Shown: positions 32,871-41,873 of the stretch, one piece after another
How the letters are laid out: each line of letters begins with the position of its first letter
How positions within the stretch are numbered: position 1 is the first letter of the stretch
Notes under the pieces: generated by a model
Told to the model about the DNA's origin: nothing
Database searches by the model: none
Seen by the model: the letters and a program-made list of their open reading frames with translations, nothing else
DNA from: Io17-Chloro-G2 sp963663135
GTDB taxonomy: Bacteria > Chloroflexota > Dehalococcoidia > Lucifugimonadales > UBA3495
Reading direction: 5' to 3'
Assembly: GCA_963663135.2 (NCBI GenBank)
Contig: CAXXRM010000003.1
Span: 248,001 to 312,000, forward strand
DNA length: 64,000 bases
Made by a program: the position numbers and the translations under genes

Positions 32871-34064
32871 TCAGATGACCGAATTCTCCTCCAGTTTTGC
32901 GATGTCCTGGTCGGAATACCCCAACTCGGAAAGCAATTGTTGGTTGTGCTCGCCAAGCAGCGGCGGATGCCGGTCCAATCCTCCGGGAGTCTTGGAAAAC
33001 TTAATCGGCAATCCGGTCTGCTTTATGGTGCCGAGCGTGGGGTGAGGCATTTCCTGGAACATCTGTCGCGCCAGCACCTGGGAGTCCGCGAAAACCTCGG
33101 CAATATCGTTGATCGGACCGCAGGGAACACTGGCATCCTGGAGGTCTTTCACCCAGTCGTCCACCGGGCGGGTAAGGAAATACTCCTGTAAAAGAGGGAT
33201 TAAAGTGGCCCGATTGTTGACCCGGGCCCCGTTGCTGGAATAATCCGGGTTGGTGAACAGGTCCTCCCGGTTCATTGCCTTGCAAAAACGCTCCCAGATG
33301 CGTTCTGAACCCACGGCGACGTTGATCCGTTTGCCGTCTTGGCAGATAAACCCCTGGTAGGGCACCAGCGTGGGATGGGCTGCCCCCAGCCTTTGGGGCG
33401 CCGTCCCCGTGGCGAAAAAGTAGGCCGCCTGATAGGTGAGCCAGGCGATCTGGGAGTCCAGCATCGAGATGTCGATGTACTGCCCCTGGTTTTTGCCCTC
33501 TTTCTCACGGTGGTGGAAAGCGGCCATGATCGCGAATGCAGCCCACATGCCGGCCCCGATGTCAGTGATCGCCAACCCGATCTTCTGGGGTTCTCCTTCC
33601 GATTCCCCGGTAACGCTCATAAGTCCGCCCAAACCCTGCATGATTTGGTCGTAAGCCGGGCGCTCACGGTACGGTCCGTCCTGGCCGAACCCCGAAATGG
33701 AGCAGTAGATTATCCCCGGATTCAGCGCCTGCACCGCGTCGTAGTCAAGCCCAAAGCGCCCCATGACCCCGGGGGTAAAATTCTCCACCACCACGTCGGC
33801 GGTCCGGGCCAATTTGAGGAATATCTCCTTGGCCTCCGGGTCTCTCAGATTCAGAGTCAGGCTTCGCTTGTTGCGGTTGATCGACAGATAGTAGGCGCTT
33901 TCGCTTTCGATGAACGGCGGCCCCCAGTGCCGGGTGTCGTCCCCGGTGCCCGGGATTTCAATCTTGATTACATCCGCGCCGTTGTCGCCCAGCATCAGTG
34001 TGCAGAAGGGACCTGCCAGCGCCCTGGTCAGGTCTAAAACCCGTATCCCTTCTAGCGCCTTCAT
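32871..34064 (-). CDS. CaiB/BaiF CoA-transferase family protein (class III)
   Basis: 397 aa. MKALEGIRVLDLTRALAGPFCTLMLGDNGADVIKIEIPGTGDDTRHWGPPF, NRNKRSLTLNLRDPEAKEIFLKLARTADVVVENFTPGVMGRFGLDY, and SISGFGQDGPYRERPAYDQIMQGLGGLMSVTG are the family blocks; Asp in RPAYDQI is the expected nucleophile that carries CoA as an anhydride/thioester intermediate. It transfers CoA between organic acids (for example formyl-, succinyl- or carnitinyl-type substrates). The start at 34064 follows GGAGGACAG; an open frame extends upstream to 34745 without homology. Confidence 0.92.
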   Translation of the reverse strand: MKALEGIRVLDLTRALAGPFCTLMLGDNGADVIKIEIPGTGDDTRHWGPPFIESESAYYLSINRNKRSLTLNLRDPEAKEIFLKLARTADVVVENFTPGVMGRFGLDYDAVQALNPGIIYCSISGFGQDGPYRERPAYDQIMQGLGGLMSVTGESEGEPQKIGLAITDIGAGMWAAFAIMAAFHHREKEGKNQGQYIDISMLDSQIAWLTYQAAYFFATGTAPQRLGAAHPTLVPYQGFICQDGKRINVAVGSERIWERFCKAMNREDLFTNPDYSSNGARVNNRATLIPLLQEYFLTRPVDDWVKDLQDASVPCGPINDIAEVFADSQVLARQMFQEMPHPTLGTIKQTGLPIKFSKTPGGLDRHPPLLGEHNQQLLSELGYSDQDIAKLEENSVI

Positions 34065-34541
34065 CTTAAACTGTCCTCCGCCGGCGGTCTCCAGAGCGTT
34101 CGCAGCGTACCAGGCAAACCGGCCAGCCCAGGAGGGGAACTGCCAGGCGTGGGATACCCGTTTCCCGTGCCTGCCTCTGGCCGGGCCATATATTAACACA
34201 GGGAATCGGCCTGGGATACCGGCGCGGCGTCCCCCGGTTGGCGGCGTTGAAATTCGGCTTGGGCTGTGGTTCGTGGCACGCTCCATTTCGATGATGTACA
34301 CTGTGATGAATGATGTGGGGTTCAGCTTAGTCCCCGATATAGTCTCAATTCCGGTGACCCTTTCGTCGTTTAGGAAACCAGTCCGGGTATCCTCATCCAG
34401 ACTCCAGGTAGGAAACCGGTTAGCCAAGGTCGGTTGTGGCATCAGTGGCTTCAAAGGTCGAGGACCTGTAACCGGTGGCTTGGAACCCCGGACACCATTA
34501 TTGGAAATTGGAACCCCGGACGCCATTAGGAGTAGCGCGGT
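34065..34541. other. Divergent intergenic region
   Basis: 477 bp. Near 34480-34530 there is a short direct repeat, two copies of TTGGAACCCCGGACRCCATTA about 27 bp apart just before the PAC2 gene, which might be an operator. No gene recognised. Confidence 0.45.
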
Positions 34542-35477
34542 ATGGCTGACGAATTCCTCAACTTTGACCACAAGCCCGATTGCCAGTATCTGATTGCCGG
34601 GTGGCGGCGCCAGTGGTCCAACGGTGGGGCCATTTCGGGCCGACTTCCCCGGTATCTGGTCGACAAACTGGGCGCTCGACGGTTCGGCTCGATGGGAGCC
34701 ACCATCGGCAACATGTGCTACCCGTTCCAGGTCGCGGGCACCCACGATTCGTTCCGGCCCGTCGCGGCCTATGAAGACGGTCTGCCTTCAGACCCAATGC
34801 ACCGTGAGAATTACTTCTACGATGCGGGCAACGGCTTCATCATCTTCCTGGGCGAGGAGCCGTGGTCCAGGATCGACCTTTACGGTGAGGCGTTTTTCCA
34901 GGCGGTTAGGGAGCTTGGGATCAAGCAGGTTGTGGCCGTGGAAGGAGTGAACGGACCCGTTCCGCCGGATTTGGAGCGGCGTGTAACCTGCGTCTACAGC
35001 AAGACCGAAATGCGGCCCACACTGGACCGGCTTGGCCTCCAGTTTTCCAGCTACGGAAGCGAGGGCCGGAGAGGACCCACCATCGGCATGGCCCTAGTCA
35101 CGTTGGCTCACTTCCACTACCCCGAAGTGGAAATGGCCCGATTCGGCGCGATGGCCCCCATGTATCCCTTCCTAACCGGCAATAACGAGCCGGTCGGCAT
35201 CGCCCGGGACCACCGTTCCTACTACGACATAATGAGACGGGTCAAGGCTCTGTTCAAGCTGGACCTGGACCTCTCCGAACTGCAAACCCTGGGGCTCTCC
35301 GAGTCCAGGGACCTGGAGGAGAAGCTGGACCGGATCAGTACTTCCAACCCCGAAGCCAAGCAGGTGATCGAACGCGTCCGGACAGATTACCGGTACACTC
35401 CCTTTGAGGAAATTGTGGAGTTGGACCCGGCTTTGGATAAGACCCTGGAAGACATCCTTAGAAACATTCCGGAATAG
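34542..35477 (+). CDS. PAC2-family protein
   Basis: 311 aa. The N-terminal YLIAGWRRQWSNGGAISGRLPRYLVDKLGARRFGSM block, VVAVEGVNGPVP and GLQFSSYGSEGRRGPTIGMALVTLAHFHYPEVEMARFGAMAPMYPF fit the PAC2 (proteasome-assembly-chaperone-like) fold. In bacteria, families of this type include ATP-grasp-neighbour and carboxylate-amine-ligase-associated proteins, but function is mostly unknown. The C-terminal 80 residues are helical and charged. The gene begins a plus-strand run to 39470. Confidence 0.82.
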   Translation: MADEFLNFDHKPDCQYLIAGWRRQWSNGGAISGRLPRYLVDKLGARRFGSMGATIGNMCYPFQVAGTHDSFRPVAAYEDGLPSDPMHRENYFYDAGNGFIIFLGEEPWSRIDLYGEAFFQAVRELGIKQVVAVEGVNGPVPPDLERRVTCVYSKTEMRPTLDRLGLQFSSYGSEGRRGPTIGMALVTLAHFHYPEVEMARFGAMAPMYPFLTGNNEPVGIARDHRSYYDIMRRVKALFKLDLDLSELQTLGLSESRDLEEKLDRISTSNPEAKQVIERVRTDYRYTPFEEIVELDPALDKTLEDILRNIPE

Positions 35478-35637
35478 CGCCGTCAACGATTTCTTCCGGC
35501 GGTTTCGACCAGGTTGCCCCACGGCAACTCTAGCCGTGCAATGGGCCGCGTAAGTCCCGGGCCATCGCTATATCCCTACTGTTATACCCGCGCCGTTATA
35601 TCCCCACTGTTATATCAAGGAGCGGGAACATTCCAGC

Positions 35638-36855
35638 ATGACGGAATCGCTTCCGAAACTCCGGCCTCTTAACGTCCAATGGGTGGACTGGGAAGGTCGC
35701 CCAATGGTGTCGCTGCAAGACCCCCTCCGGCTGGGCGGCGCCGGCATCATGGTCCCGGAGATCATGGCCCAGCTACTAGGCCTGAGCGACGGCACCCGCG
35801 ACCTCGAGGAATTGCGGCGGCAGTTCGTCCTGCGCACCGGCATGAACATTCTGCTAAGCCAGGTGGAATCGCTGGTGCAAGCCCTTGACGACGCCCTGCT
35901 GTTGGACAACCCTCGCTTTCGGCGGGCCCTGGCTCAAGCCATGGACGCATACCGGGACGGTCCGTTTCGGTCCCCTGCGTTGGCTGGCGGCAGTTATCCC
36001 GCGGACCCTCGTGAACTCCTCAAGGTCATGGACCAATACACCCGTCAGGCCCAGCCGCAAGACGGTTCTGGAAATGAACGGCTGGCCGGAGTGATTAGCC
36101 CCCATATCGACTACCCCAGGGGCTGGCGCACCTACGCCGAAACCTGGAATCAGGCCAAAGCGGCGGTGGAGGCGGCCGACCGCGTGATAATCCTCGGTAC
36201 GGACCATGCCGGCTCGCCCGGGAGCCTCACCCTGACCCACCAGAGCTACGCTACTCCCTGGGGCGCTTTACCCACAGATACGGCCGTCGTAACGGAGTTG
36301 GCGTCAATCCTGGGGGAAGATCGGGGATTCGCAGAAGAGGCCCACCACATCGGAGAACACTCCATCGAGTTGGCGGCGGTCTGGCTCCACTACATCGCCG
36401 GCGGCACGCCCAAGAACTTGGTGCCAATCCTCTGCGGCGGCCCGGAGCCGTTCCTGGAGCAGGAAGATTCAGTGGCGAAATCGGCGTGGCAGGCGATAGA
36501 CCTTTTGGCCGGGGTGACCGCAGAGGATAATACTTTGGTGATTGCCGCCGCCGACATCAGCCACGTGGGGCCTGCGTTCAGCGACAAGGACCCGCTGGAC
36601 GATGCCGCGAAGTTAAACATCAAGACTTCCGACGAGCTATGGCTGGAGGCTGCCTGTGCCGGGGACAGCGGCCGGCTGCGGGGCCACATGGTCCGGCATG
36701 GAGACCCAACCCGGATTTGCGGGGCCAGCCCCATATTCCTGATGGCCAGCATGTTGGGCGAAGCTCGGGGCCGGGTCGTACATTACGACCAATGCCCCGC
36801 CGACGAGGGATTCGGGTCATTGGTGTCCATAGCCGGCGTGGTGTACAACCGCTAA
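35638..36855 (+). CDS. MEMO-like protein (AmmeMemoRadiSam system protein B family)
   Basis: 405 aa. An N-terminal extension of about 100 residues (LSDGTRDLEELRRQFVLRTGMNILLSQVESLVQALDDALLL, PqqD-like in pattern) precedes the MEMO domain: SPALAGGSYPADPREL, SPHIDYPRG, ILGTDHAG, PWGALPTDTAVV, EHSIELAAVWLHY, ILCGG, and ADISHVGPAFSD. The His residues of PHIDY, TDHAG, GEHSIE and ISHVG form the presumed metal site related to extradiol dioxygenases. Partner AMMECR1 and radical-SAM genes are not in this window. Function unresolved. Confidence 0.88.
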   Translation: MTESLPKLRPLNVQWVDWEGRPMVSLQDPLRLGGAGIMVPEIMAQLLGLSDGTRDLEELRRQFVLRTGMNILLSQVESLVQALDDALLLDNPRFRRALAQAMDAYRDGPFRSPALAGGSYPADPRELLKVMDQYTRQAQPQDGSGNERLAGVISPHIDYPRGWRTYAETWNQAKAAVEAADRVIILGTDHAGSPGSLTLTHQSYATPWGALPTDTAVVTELASILGEDRGFAEEAHHIGEHSIELAAVWLHYIAGGTPKNLVPILCGGPEPFLEQEDSVAKSAWQAIDLLAGVTAEDNTLVIAAADISHVGPAFSDKDPLDDAAKLNIKTSDELWLEAACAGDSGRLRGHMVRHGDPTRICGASPIFLMASMLGEARGRVVHYDQCPADEGFGSLVSIAGVVYNR

Positions 36856-37020
36856 TCTCTCAAAACAGACAAAACAGGTAGGACCCCGGTTTCCCAGCCT
36901 GTCTAACGCCGGTGCGGGTGGGGGCTGCCGGCCCCACCGCCAGCCCTTGACCGGGGATGTAGGCCGGTGTTCTACCGGCGCCAGAATTGCGTATAGAATA
37001 GTGTGTAGAGGAGAATCAGG

Positions 37021-37353
37021 ATGGCCATGTACCGGGTCTATGCCGGGCCGGATGGTGAGAGCCACATTGAAGAGTTGCCGGCAGACCGCCAGACCGAGCT
37101 TGCCTCTTTCGCCAACATCGCCGAGGCCGGCATCAGTCGTTTTACGGAACTGCGCAACATGGACTTCCATCCGCTGCCCGAGCGGCGGTTGATCATTCAC
37201 CTGGCGGGAGAGGTCGAAATTGGCCTCAGTGACGGCTCCAAGCAGGTCTTCCGACCCGGTGACGTCCGGTTGATGGAGGACGTGACCGGCCGCGGGCATA
37301 CCCATCGGGATCTTTCGCAAACCACTCAGTTTCTCGTCCGGCTGGAGGATTGA
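37021..37353 (+). CDS. Small single-domain cupin protein
   Basis: 110 aa. ERRLIIHLAGEVEIGLSDGSKQVFRPGDVRLMEDVTGRGHTHRDL is a cupin core; His residues in GHTH probably bind metal. GAGGAGAATC precedes the ATG and TAGAAT lies upstream as a possible -10. It could act as a small dioxygenase/isomerase or sensor. The next gene (ThuA-like) starts 112 bp later on the same strand. Confidence 0.78.
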   Translation: MAMYRVYAGPDGESHIEELPADRQTELASFANIAEAGISRFTELRNMDFHPLPERRLIIHLAGEVEIGLSDGSKQVFRPGDVRLMEDVTGRGHTHRDLSQTTQFLVRLED

Positions 37354-37464
37354 TTCTCGAGTGAATGTTGTTCCTGGGTCGGGGGTTTGGGCGGAACAGC
37401 TTGGATCCCATCTCCACCGGCAAGCAGGCATCAAGTAAATTAGTTCGAAAGGAGGCCAATTCCA

Positions 37465-38160
37465 ATGAAGCTGTTGGTTATTACCGGCGGAAGGCACCCC
37501 TATGAGGAGTCGACGCCGGTCCTTGAGGGGTTTCTAAAGGGCCATGGCCACGACGTGACCGTAACCGCGGACCCTTCCGTCCTGGCCCGTGGACCGGAGA
37601 TGGCCGGGTACGGTGCCCTGGTTTTCAACACCCGGCGGGAAAATCTGCCGGACTTCGGTGACCTGGCCCTGTCCCCCGAAGAGCGGTCCGGGATGCAGGA
37701 GTTCATAAGATCGGGCAAGGGCTTTGTCTGTCTTCATATTTCCACCTGCCAGCCCCAGCAGTGGCCCGAGTACCACGAGATAACCGGCGGCGGTTGGGTG
37801 ACCGGGACCAGCTTCCACCCGCCCTACGGCAAGTTTCGCGTCAACGTTTCAAAACCGAGCCATCCGGCCATCGGCTCCGTCGGTGACTTTGACACCAATG
37901 ATGAGCTTTACATGGGCTTGAACCTGGTGGACGGCAACGATGTGTTCATCACCGGCGAGTCTGAAAGCGGCGCCTATCCCTGGGGCCCCGACCGGCAACC
38001 CAAAGACATGCCCGGCGGCGCCTTCCCCCTGGGTTGGACCCGCAACTACGGCGCCGGCAAGGTATTCACCCTGCTGTTGGGACATGACGGCCTCAGCTTT
38101 GAGACTCCGGAGTTCCAGCAACTGGTGCTGAACGGGGTCGACTGGGCAACGGCCGCCTGA
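37465..38160 (+). CDS. ThuA-domain protein (trehalose-utilization-like)
   Basis: 231 aa glutamine-amidotransferase-like fold. KLLVITGGRHPYEESTPVLEGFLKGHGHDVTVT, GYGALVFNTR, FIRSGKGFVCLHISTCQ, EITGGGWVTGTSFHP and GAGKVFTLLLGHD match ThuA. HP...H ligands suggest a metal or sugar site. The substrate is probably a carbohydrate or derivative. Shine-Dalgarno AAAGGAGG precedes the ATG. Confidence 0.85.
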   Translation: MKLLVITGGRHPYEESTPVLEGFLKGHGHDVTVTADPSVLARGPEMAGYGALVFNTRRENLPDFGDLALSPEERSGMQEFIRSGKGFVCLHISTCQPQQWPEYHEITGGGWVTGTSFHPPYGKFRVNVSKPSHPAIGSVGDFDTNDELYMGLNLVDGNDVFITGESESGAYPWGPDRQPKDMPGGAFPLGWTRNYGAGKVFTLLLGHDGLSFETPEFQQLVLNGVDWATAA

Positions 38161-38260
38161 CCCGGCGACCGTTGGACCTTGGGAGAAATACTATTTGGAA
38201 GTGCCCTGGCGCAAACATTCATGGCTCAGGCCATACACTATTAACTGAGAGGACCATTTA

Positions 38261-38875
38261 ATGACCACCGCGAACGAAGACACCAAGGTTAAATTCGACG
38301 AAATAGACATCCCGCAAACAGACGTGAACATTTACCAGGCTCTTCACGGGCGCCGCATGGCCTGGAAGTTTAAGGACCAGCCGGTGGACCGGGCAGCATT
38401 GGAACGCATGCTTGCAACTGCCGTCTGGGCGCCCAACCACCGGCTCACCGAGCCCTGGCGGATCTTTGTGTTGGATAAGAACAGCCAGGCTCGGCAGAAG
38501 GCGGCCGACCTGGCCTACGAGTTCGCCCTCGAGCGCAGCGGCAACGAGCGGCGCGCCGAGGGGACCCGCCAGGCGGTGGCCGAACCTCCCATGCTGATGT
38601 ACATCTACTACACGCCGGGCCCCAGCGAGGAAGCCACCAGGGAGAACTACGCGGCGGTATGCTGCGCCGTTCAAAATATGGCCCTGGCCGGTGTGGCCGA
38701 GGGGTTGGCCGTAACCTGGGAGACCGGGGGAGCTACGCGGCACCCCAAGCTGGGTGAAACCCTGGGTGCGGAGGAGGACTGGTTGATGGCCGGCATGTTC
38801 TCGGTGGGAGTGTCCGATGAGCAACCGGATTCCCGCCGCACACCGGTTTCAAATTTCGTGAACTGGCTTCCCTAA
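38261..38875 (+). CDS. Nitroreductase-family flavoprotein
   Basis: 204 aa. N-terminal ALHGRRMAWKFKDQPVD is the FMN-phosphate-binding start of the family (the R-R/S-x-R-x-F region), AVWAPNHRLTEPWRIFVL corresponds to the ApNhr-pW-f motif, and AVCCAVQNMALAGVAEGLAVTWETGG to the helix at the dimer interface. FMN-dependent, cytosolic; may reduce nitro groups, dehalogenate or act as a flavin reductase that supplies nearby LLM enzymes (inference). Confidence 0.88.
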   Translation: MTTANEDTKVKFDEIDIPQTDVNIYQALHGRRMAWKFKDQPVDRAALERMLATAVWAPNHRLTEPWRIFVLDKNSQARQKAADLAYEFALERSGNERRAEGTRQAVAEPPMLMYIYYTPGPSEEATRENYAAVCCAVQNMALAGVAEGLAVTWETGGATRHPKLGETLGAEEDWLMAGMFSVGVSDEQPDSRRTPVSNFVNWLP

Positions 38876-38942
38876 CCCGGCCATTGGCGCGGGAGGGCAC
38901 GCCGCAAAATTATCATCCAGCCCAGCATAACCGGGGGGAGAA

Positions 38943-39470
38943 ATGTCCGATACCGGAACCGCGATCTCGGCGCTACAGCGCAATTGGTCCATGGTGGACC
39001 AATCATTAGCCAACATGGACGACGCCGGTATGGCCAGCCGTCCCAACGACCAGACCAATTCCATAGCGTGGCTGCTTTGGCACATGAACCGGGTGGTGGA
39101 CCGCTTCGTCAACGACCGTTTCCAGGACAAACCCCAACTGTGGGTCTCCGACGGCTGGCACGAGAAATTCGGAATGCCCGCCAATCCCGATGACAATGGG
39201 CGGGGTTGGACCGCCGAGCAGGTGGCCGCATGGCAGCCGCCGGCCAAAGACGTCATGGTGGGGTACTACGACGCCGTAAAGTCCAACGCCCTGGCCTACG
39301 TGGGATCCCTGTCCGCCGCGGACCTGGAAAAGCAGGTCCCCTTCCCGGTGCCGCCCAACACCTTGGCCTTGGGCGAAGCCCTGGGGGTTTTGGTTTTCGA
39401 CAACATTGTTCACGGTGGGCAAATTGCCTTTATCAAGGGATACTACGAGGGTATGGGCTGGTTTGGCTAG
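38943..39470 (+). CDS. DinB-family (four-helix, metal-binding) protein
   Basis: 175 aa. The four-helix DinB fold is suggested by IAWLLWHMNRVVDRFVNDRF near 42-61 (first His ligand), VMVGYYDAVKSNALAYVG, and FDNIVHGGQIAFIKGYY (third-helix His). The triad His pattern is like thiol-S-transferase DinB proteins that use mycothiol or bacillithiol. GGGGGAGAAATG gives the ribosome site. Last gene of the plus-strand run. Confidence 0.83.
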   Translation: MSDTGTAISALQRNWSMVDQSLANMDDAGMASRPNDQTNSIAWLLWHMNRVVDRFVNDRFQDKPQLWVSDGWHEKFGMPANPDDNGRGWTAEQVAAWQPPAKDVMVGYYDAVKSNALAYVGSLSAADLEKQVPFPVPPNTLALGEALGVLVFDNIVHGGQIAFIKGYYEGMGWFG

Positions 39471-39538
39471 AGGTTTGATTCGAGCCGGCATGGCCCGGCT
39501 TTAACGCCCGCCGCGCCCGCCCGATAAAATCGTAGTCC

Positions 39539-40312
39539 TTAAACCCGCCGGGGCTGGAAAGCCCACCGGGACGCCCACCCGGCGATGACGCCTCCCGCAA
39601 CCGGGCCGGCCCAGTAAACCCAATGGTCGGCCCATTCCCAGGCCACCACTGCTGGTCCAAAGCTCCGGGCCGGGTTCAGAGAGGCCCCTGATATCGGTAT
39701 GCCGAAAACATTGGTCACAAACACGGCCAGGCCGATGGCAATGGGGGCGAAGCTCCGCAGTTCCTTGGAATTCACCGCGGTGGTGAAGATTACAAAAACC
39801 AGGCCGAATGTCAGGATCGCCTCGGTCAATACACCGGCCCACGGTGCAACTCCCGCTCCCAGGGAGTGACTCCCCAGCGTCGTTTCGGACGCCCCCGGGA
39901 TCACGGCCAACAGCAGCAGGCCGCCAACCGCCGCGCCGCCAAGTTGAGCCCCCAGGTAGGTCAACGCCCTGACTCCGGAGATTTGGCGGGTGGCCAACAT
40001 CGTGAAGGTCACCGCCGGATTGATGTGCCCCCCGGAAATGTTAATAGTGGCGTAGGCCAACGCAGTGATGCCAAGACCGTGGACCGCAGCTATCAGTATC
40101 AGGCGGGGCACATTCATCCCGCCGCCGGTCATCTCCCCGCTGACAACCACGGCCCCGCAACCCAGGAAAACGAACAGCAAGACCGCAACAAATTCCGCAG
40201 AAGCCGCCTGCCAAAGGCGGAACTCATCCTCCCCGCGGTCCGCGAGTGTCGCCGCCTGATACCGGCCCAGTATTTTGGTCCAACCGGGTATGGGCGCCTT
40301 GGTCCGAATCAT
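39539..40312 (-). CDS. Aquaporin/glycerol facilitator (MIP family)
   Basis: 257 aa, six membrane helices plus two half helices. The paired NPA boxes are GGHINPAVT near 112-120 and SGASLNPARSFGP near 205-217; the first helix is FVAVLLFVFLGCGAVVV. GINPARSFGP-type second box and a short loop E favour water or small-solute aquaporin rather than glycerol facilitator. The start is uncertain: ATG 40312 gives a standard 37-residue leader before helix 1, while ATG 40390 adds 26 residues. Neither has a strong ribosome site. Confidence 0.88.
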   Translation of the reverse strand: MIRTKAPIPGWTKILGRYQAATLADRGEDEFRLWQAASAEFVAVLLFVFLGCGAVVVSGEMTGGGMNVPRLILIAAVHGLGITALAYATINISGGHINPAVTFTMLATRQISGVRALTYLGAQLGGAAVGGLLLLAVIPGASETTLGSHSLGAGVAPWAGVLTEAILTFGLVFVIFTTAVNSKELRSFAPIAIGLAVFVTNVFGIPISGASLNPARSFGPAVVAWEWADHWVYWAGPVAGGVIAGWASRWAFQPRRV

Positions 40313-40454
40313 CTGAGTTTTGCCGCCGTCTCCTGACAGAGTCTCGGCGTTGCTATTTGTACGTTCTTCTCTGTTAGTATTGATTATCATAAGATACTCA
40401 TTAAACACCATTTCGAGATGGCAGTCAATGGCAACTCGCGGTGCGCAGGCCAAA

Positions 40455-40520
40455 CGCATCCCAGTGTGACGGGCGAATCCTGTCTCCAAAGCGGTGCCCC
40501 ATCACCCTTTATCCGACTAC
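40455..40520 (+). repeat. Dispersed repeat, family 2 (copy 3)
   Basis: CGCATCCCAGTGTGACGGGC, AATCCTGTCTCCAAAG, ACCCTTTATCC. Diverged relative of 10779-10842 and 43967-44032. It lies between the MIP gene and the large tandem array. Confidence 0.62.
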
Positions 40521-40533
40521 GCCCCTCTCCCCC

Positions 40534-41565
40534 CATTCTCGTCGCAGCAAAAATCCAGAACCCTTTCCATGCGCCAAGGCCGTTCTTGAGCCGGGATTCG
40601 CCCATCCCATATTCCCCTCAGACCCCGTAGCCAAACCCCCGCCATTCTCGTCGCAACGGGAATCCAGAACCCTTTCCATGCCCCAAGGCCGTTAAAGGCG
40701 CCGGAATCCGCCCATCCCATATTCCCCGCAGATCCCGTAGCCATGCCCCCACCATTCTCGTCTCAACGGGAATCCAGAGCCCTTTCTATGCCCCAAGACC
40801 GTTATGGCGCCGGAATTCGCCCATCCCATATTCCCCGCAGATCCCGTAGCCAACCCCCCGCCATTCTCGTCGCAGCGAAAATCGAGAGCCCTTTCTATGC
40901 GCCAGGGCCGTTATGGCGCCGGGGTCCTCCATCCCATATTCCCTGCGGACCCCGTAGCCAAACCCCCGCCGTTCTCGTCGCAGCAAAAATCCAGAACCCT
41001 TTCTATGCCCCAAGGCCGTTCTGGCGCCGGAATTCGCCCATCCCATATTCCCCGCAGACCCCGTAACCAAGCCCCCGCCATTCTCGTCGCAACGGGAATC
41101 CAGAACCCTTTCCATGCCCCAAGGCCGTTAAAGGCGCCGGAATCCGCCCATCCCATATTCCCCGCAGATCCCGTAGCCATGCCCCCACCATTCTCGTCTC
41201 AACGGGAATCCAGAGCCCTTTCTATGCCCCAAGACCGTTATGGCGCCGGAATTCGCCCATCCCATATTCCCCGCAGATCCCGTAGCCAACCCCCCGCCAT
41301 TCTCGTCGCAGCGAAAATCGAGAGCCCTTTCTATGCGCCAGGGCCGTTATGGCGCCGGGGTCCTCCATCCCATATTCCCTGCGGACCCCGTAGCCAAACC
41401 CCCGCCGTTCTCGTCGCAGCAAAAATCCAGAACCCTTTCTATGCCCCAAGGCCGTTCTGGCGCCGGAATTCGCCCATCCCATATTCCCCGCAGATCCCGT
41501 AGCCATGCCCCCACCATTCTCGTCGCAACGGGAATCCAGAGCCCTTTCTATGCACCTAGACCGTA
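40534..41565 (+). repeat. Large tandem array of about 109-bp REP-like units with 436-bp higher-order period
   Basis: The unit start (CATTCTCGTC or CGTTCTCGTC) recurs at 40534, 40643, 40753, 40862, 40970, 41079, 41189, 41298, 41406 and 41515: steps of 108-110 bp. Unit types repeat every four, and the segment starting near 40643 recurs at 41079, 436 bp on, almost exactly. Unit body: CAACGGGAATCCAGAACCCT, then CCAAGGCCGTT, GGCGCCGGAATTCGCCCATC, CCATATTCCCCGCAGATCCC. Several long open frames on both strands here are by-products of the repeat. Confidence 0.93.
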
Positions 41566-41733
41566 AAGGCGCTGGGAAAACGCCAGTGGGGAAGCCGGCG
41601 CTGAACCCCGTCAATATCATGAACATGTCCTATTCTCATGACATTGACGGGGGGCATTTCATAACGATTGCAACACCCTGTTGGCTACTCTCCCGCATAA
41701 ATTTCAGGCCGCAGGGGTTTCCCGCCGGACAAC

Positions 41734-41768
41734 AAAAAAGACACCTTCGTTGTGAAGGTGTCTTTTTT
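41734..41768. terminator. Bidirectional intrinsic terminator
   Basis: GACACCTTC / GAAGGTGTC with loop GTTGT, flanked by six A on the left and six T on the right, so it works on both strands. It would end the amidohydrolase gene on the minus strand, about 105 bp after its stop. Confidence 0.9.
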
Positions 41769-41873
41769 GCTATGGCCGGGTGCTAACGCGGCCTCAGCAG
41801 TTGCTCTTGTTCCCGGAACCTGTCCCGGGAGGCGTCAACTCTCATCGCAACGCCACCACCCTGGTGGGGTACC

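Noticed and set aside
33910..34593. 227-aa plus-strand frame across the CaiB/PAC2 gap
   Set aside because: Overlaps the CaiB coding region in antisense and has no recognisable domain or ribosome site.
40534..41565. CRISPR array
   Set aside because: Same reason: whole 109-bp units repeat, with higher-order duplication, and no cas genes occur in the window.
40441..41566. Several open frames of 60-230 aa on both strands with PHPIFPADPVA-like repeats
   Set aside because: They are translations of the about 109-bp DNA repeat; the same strings occur in different frames, there are no ribosome sites, and the unit length is not a multiple of three.
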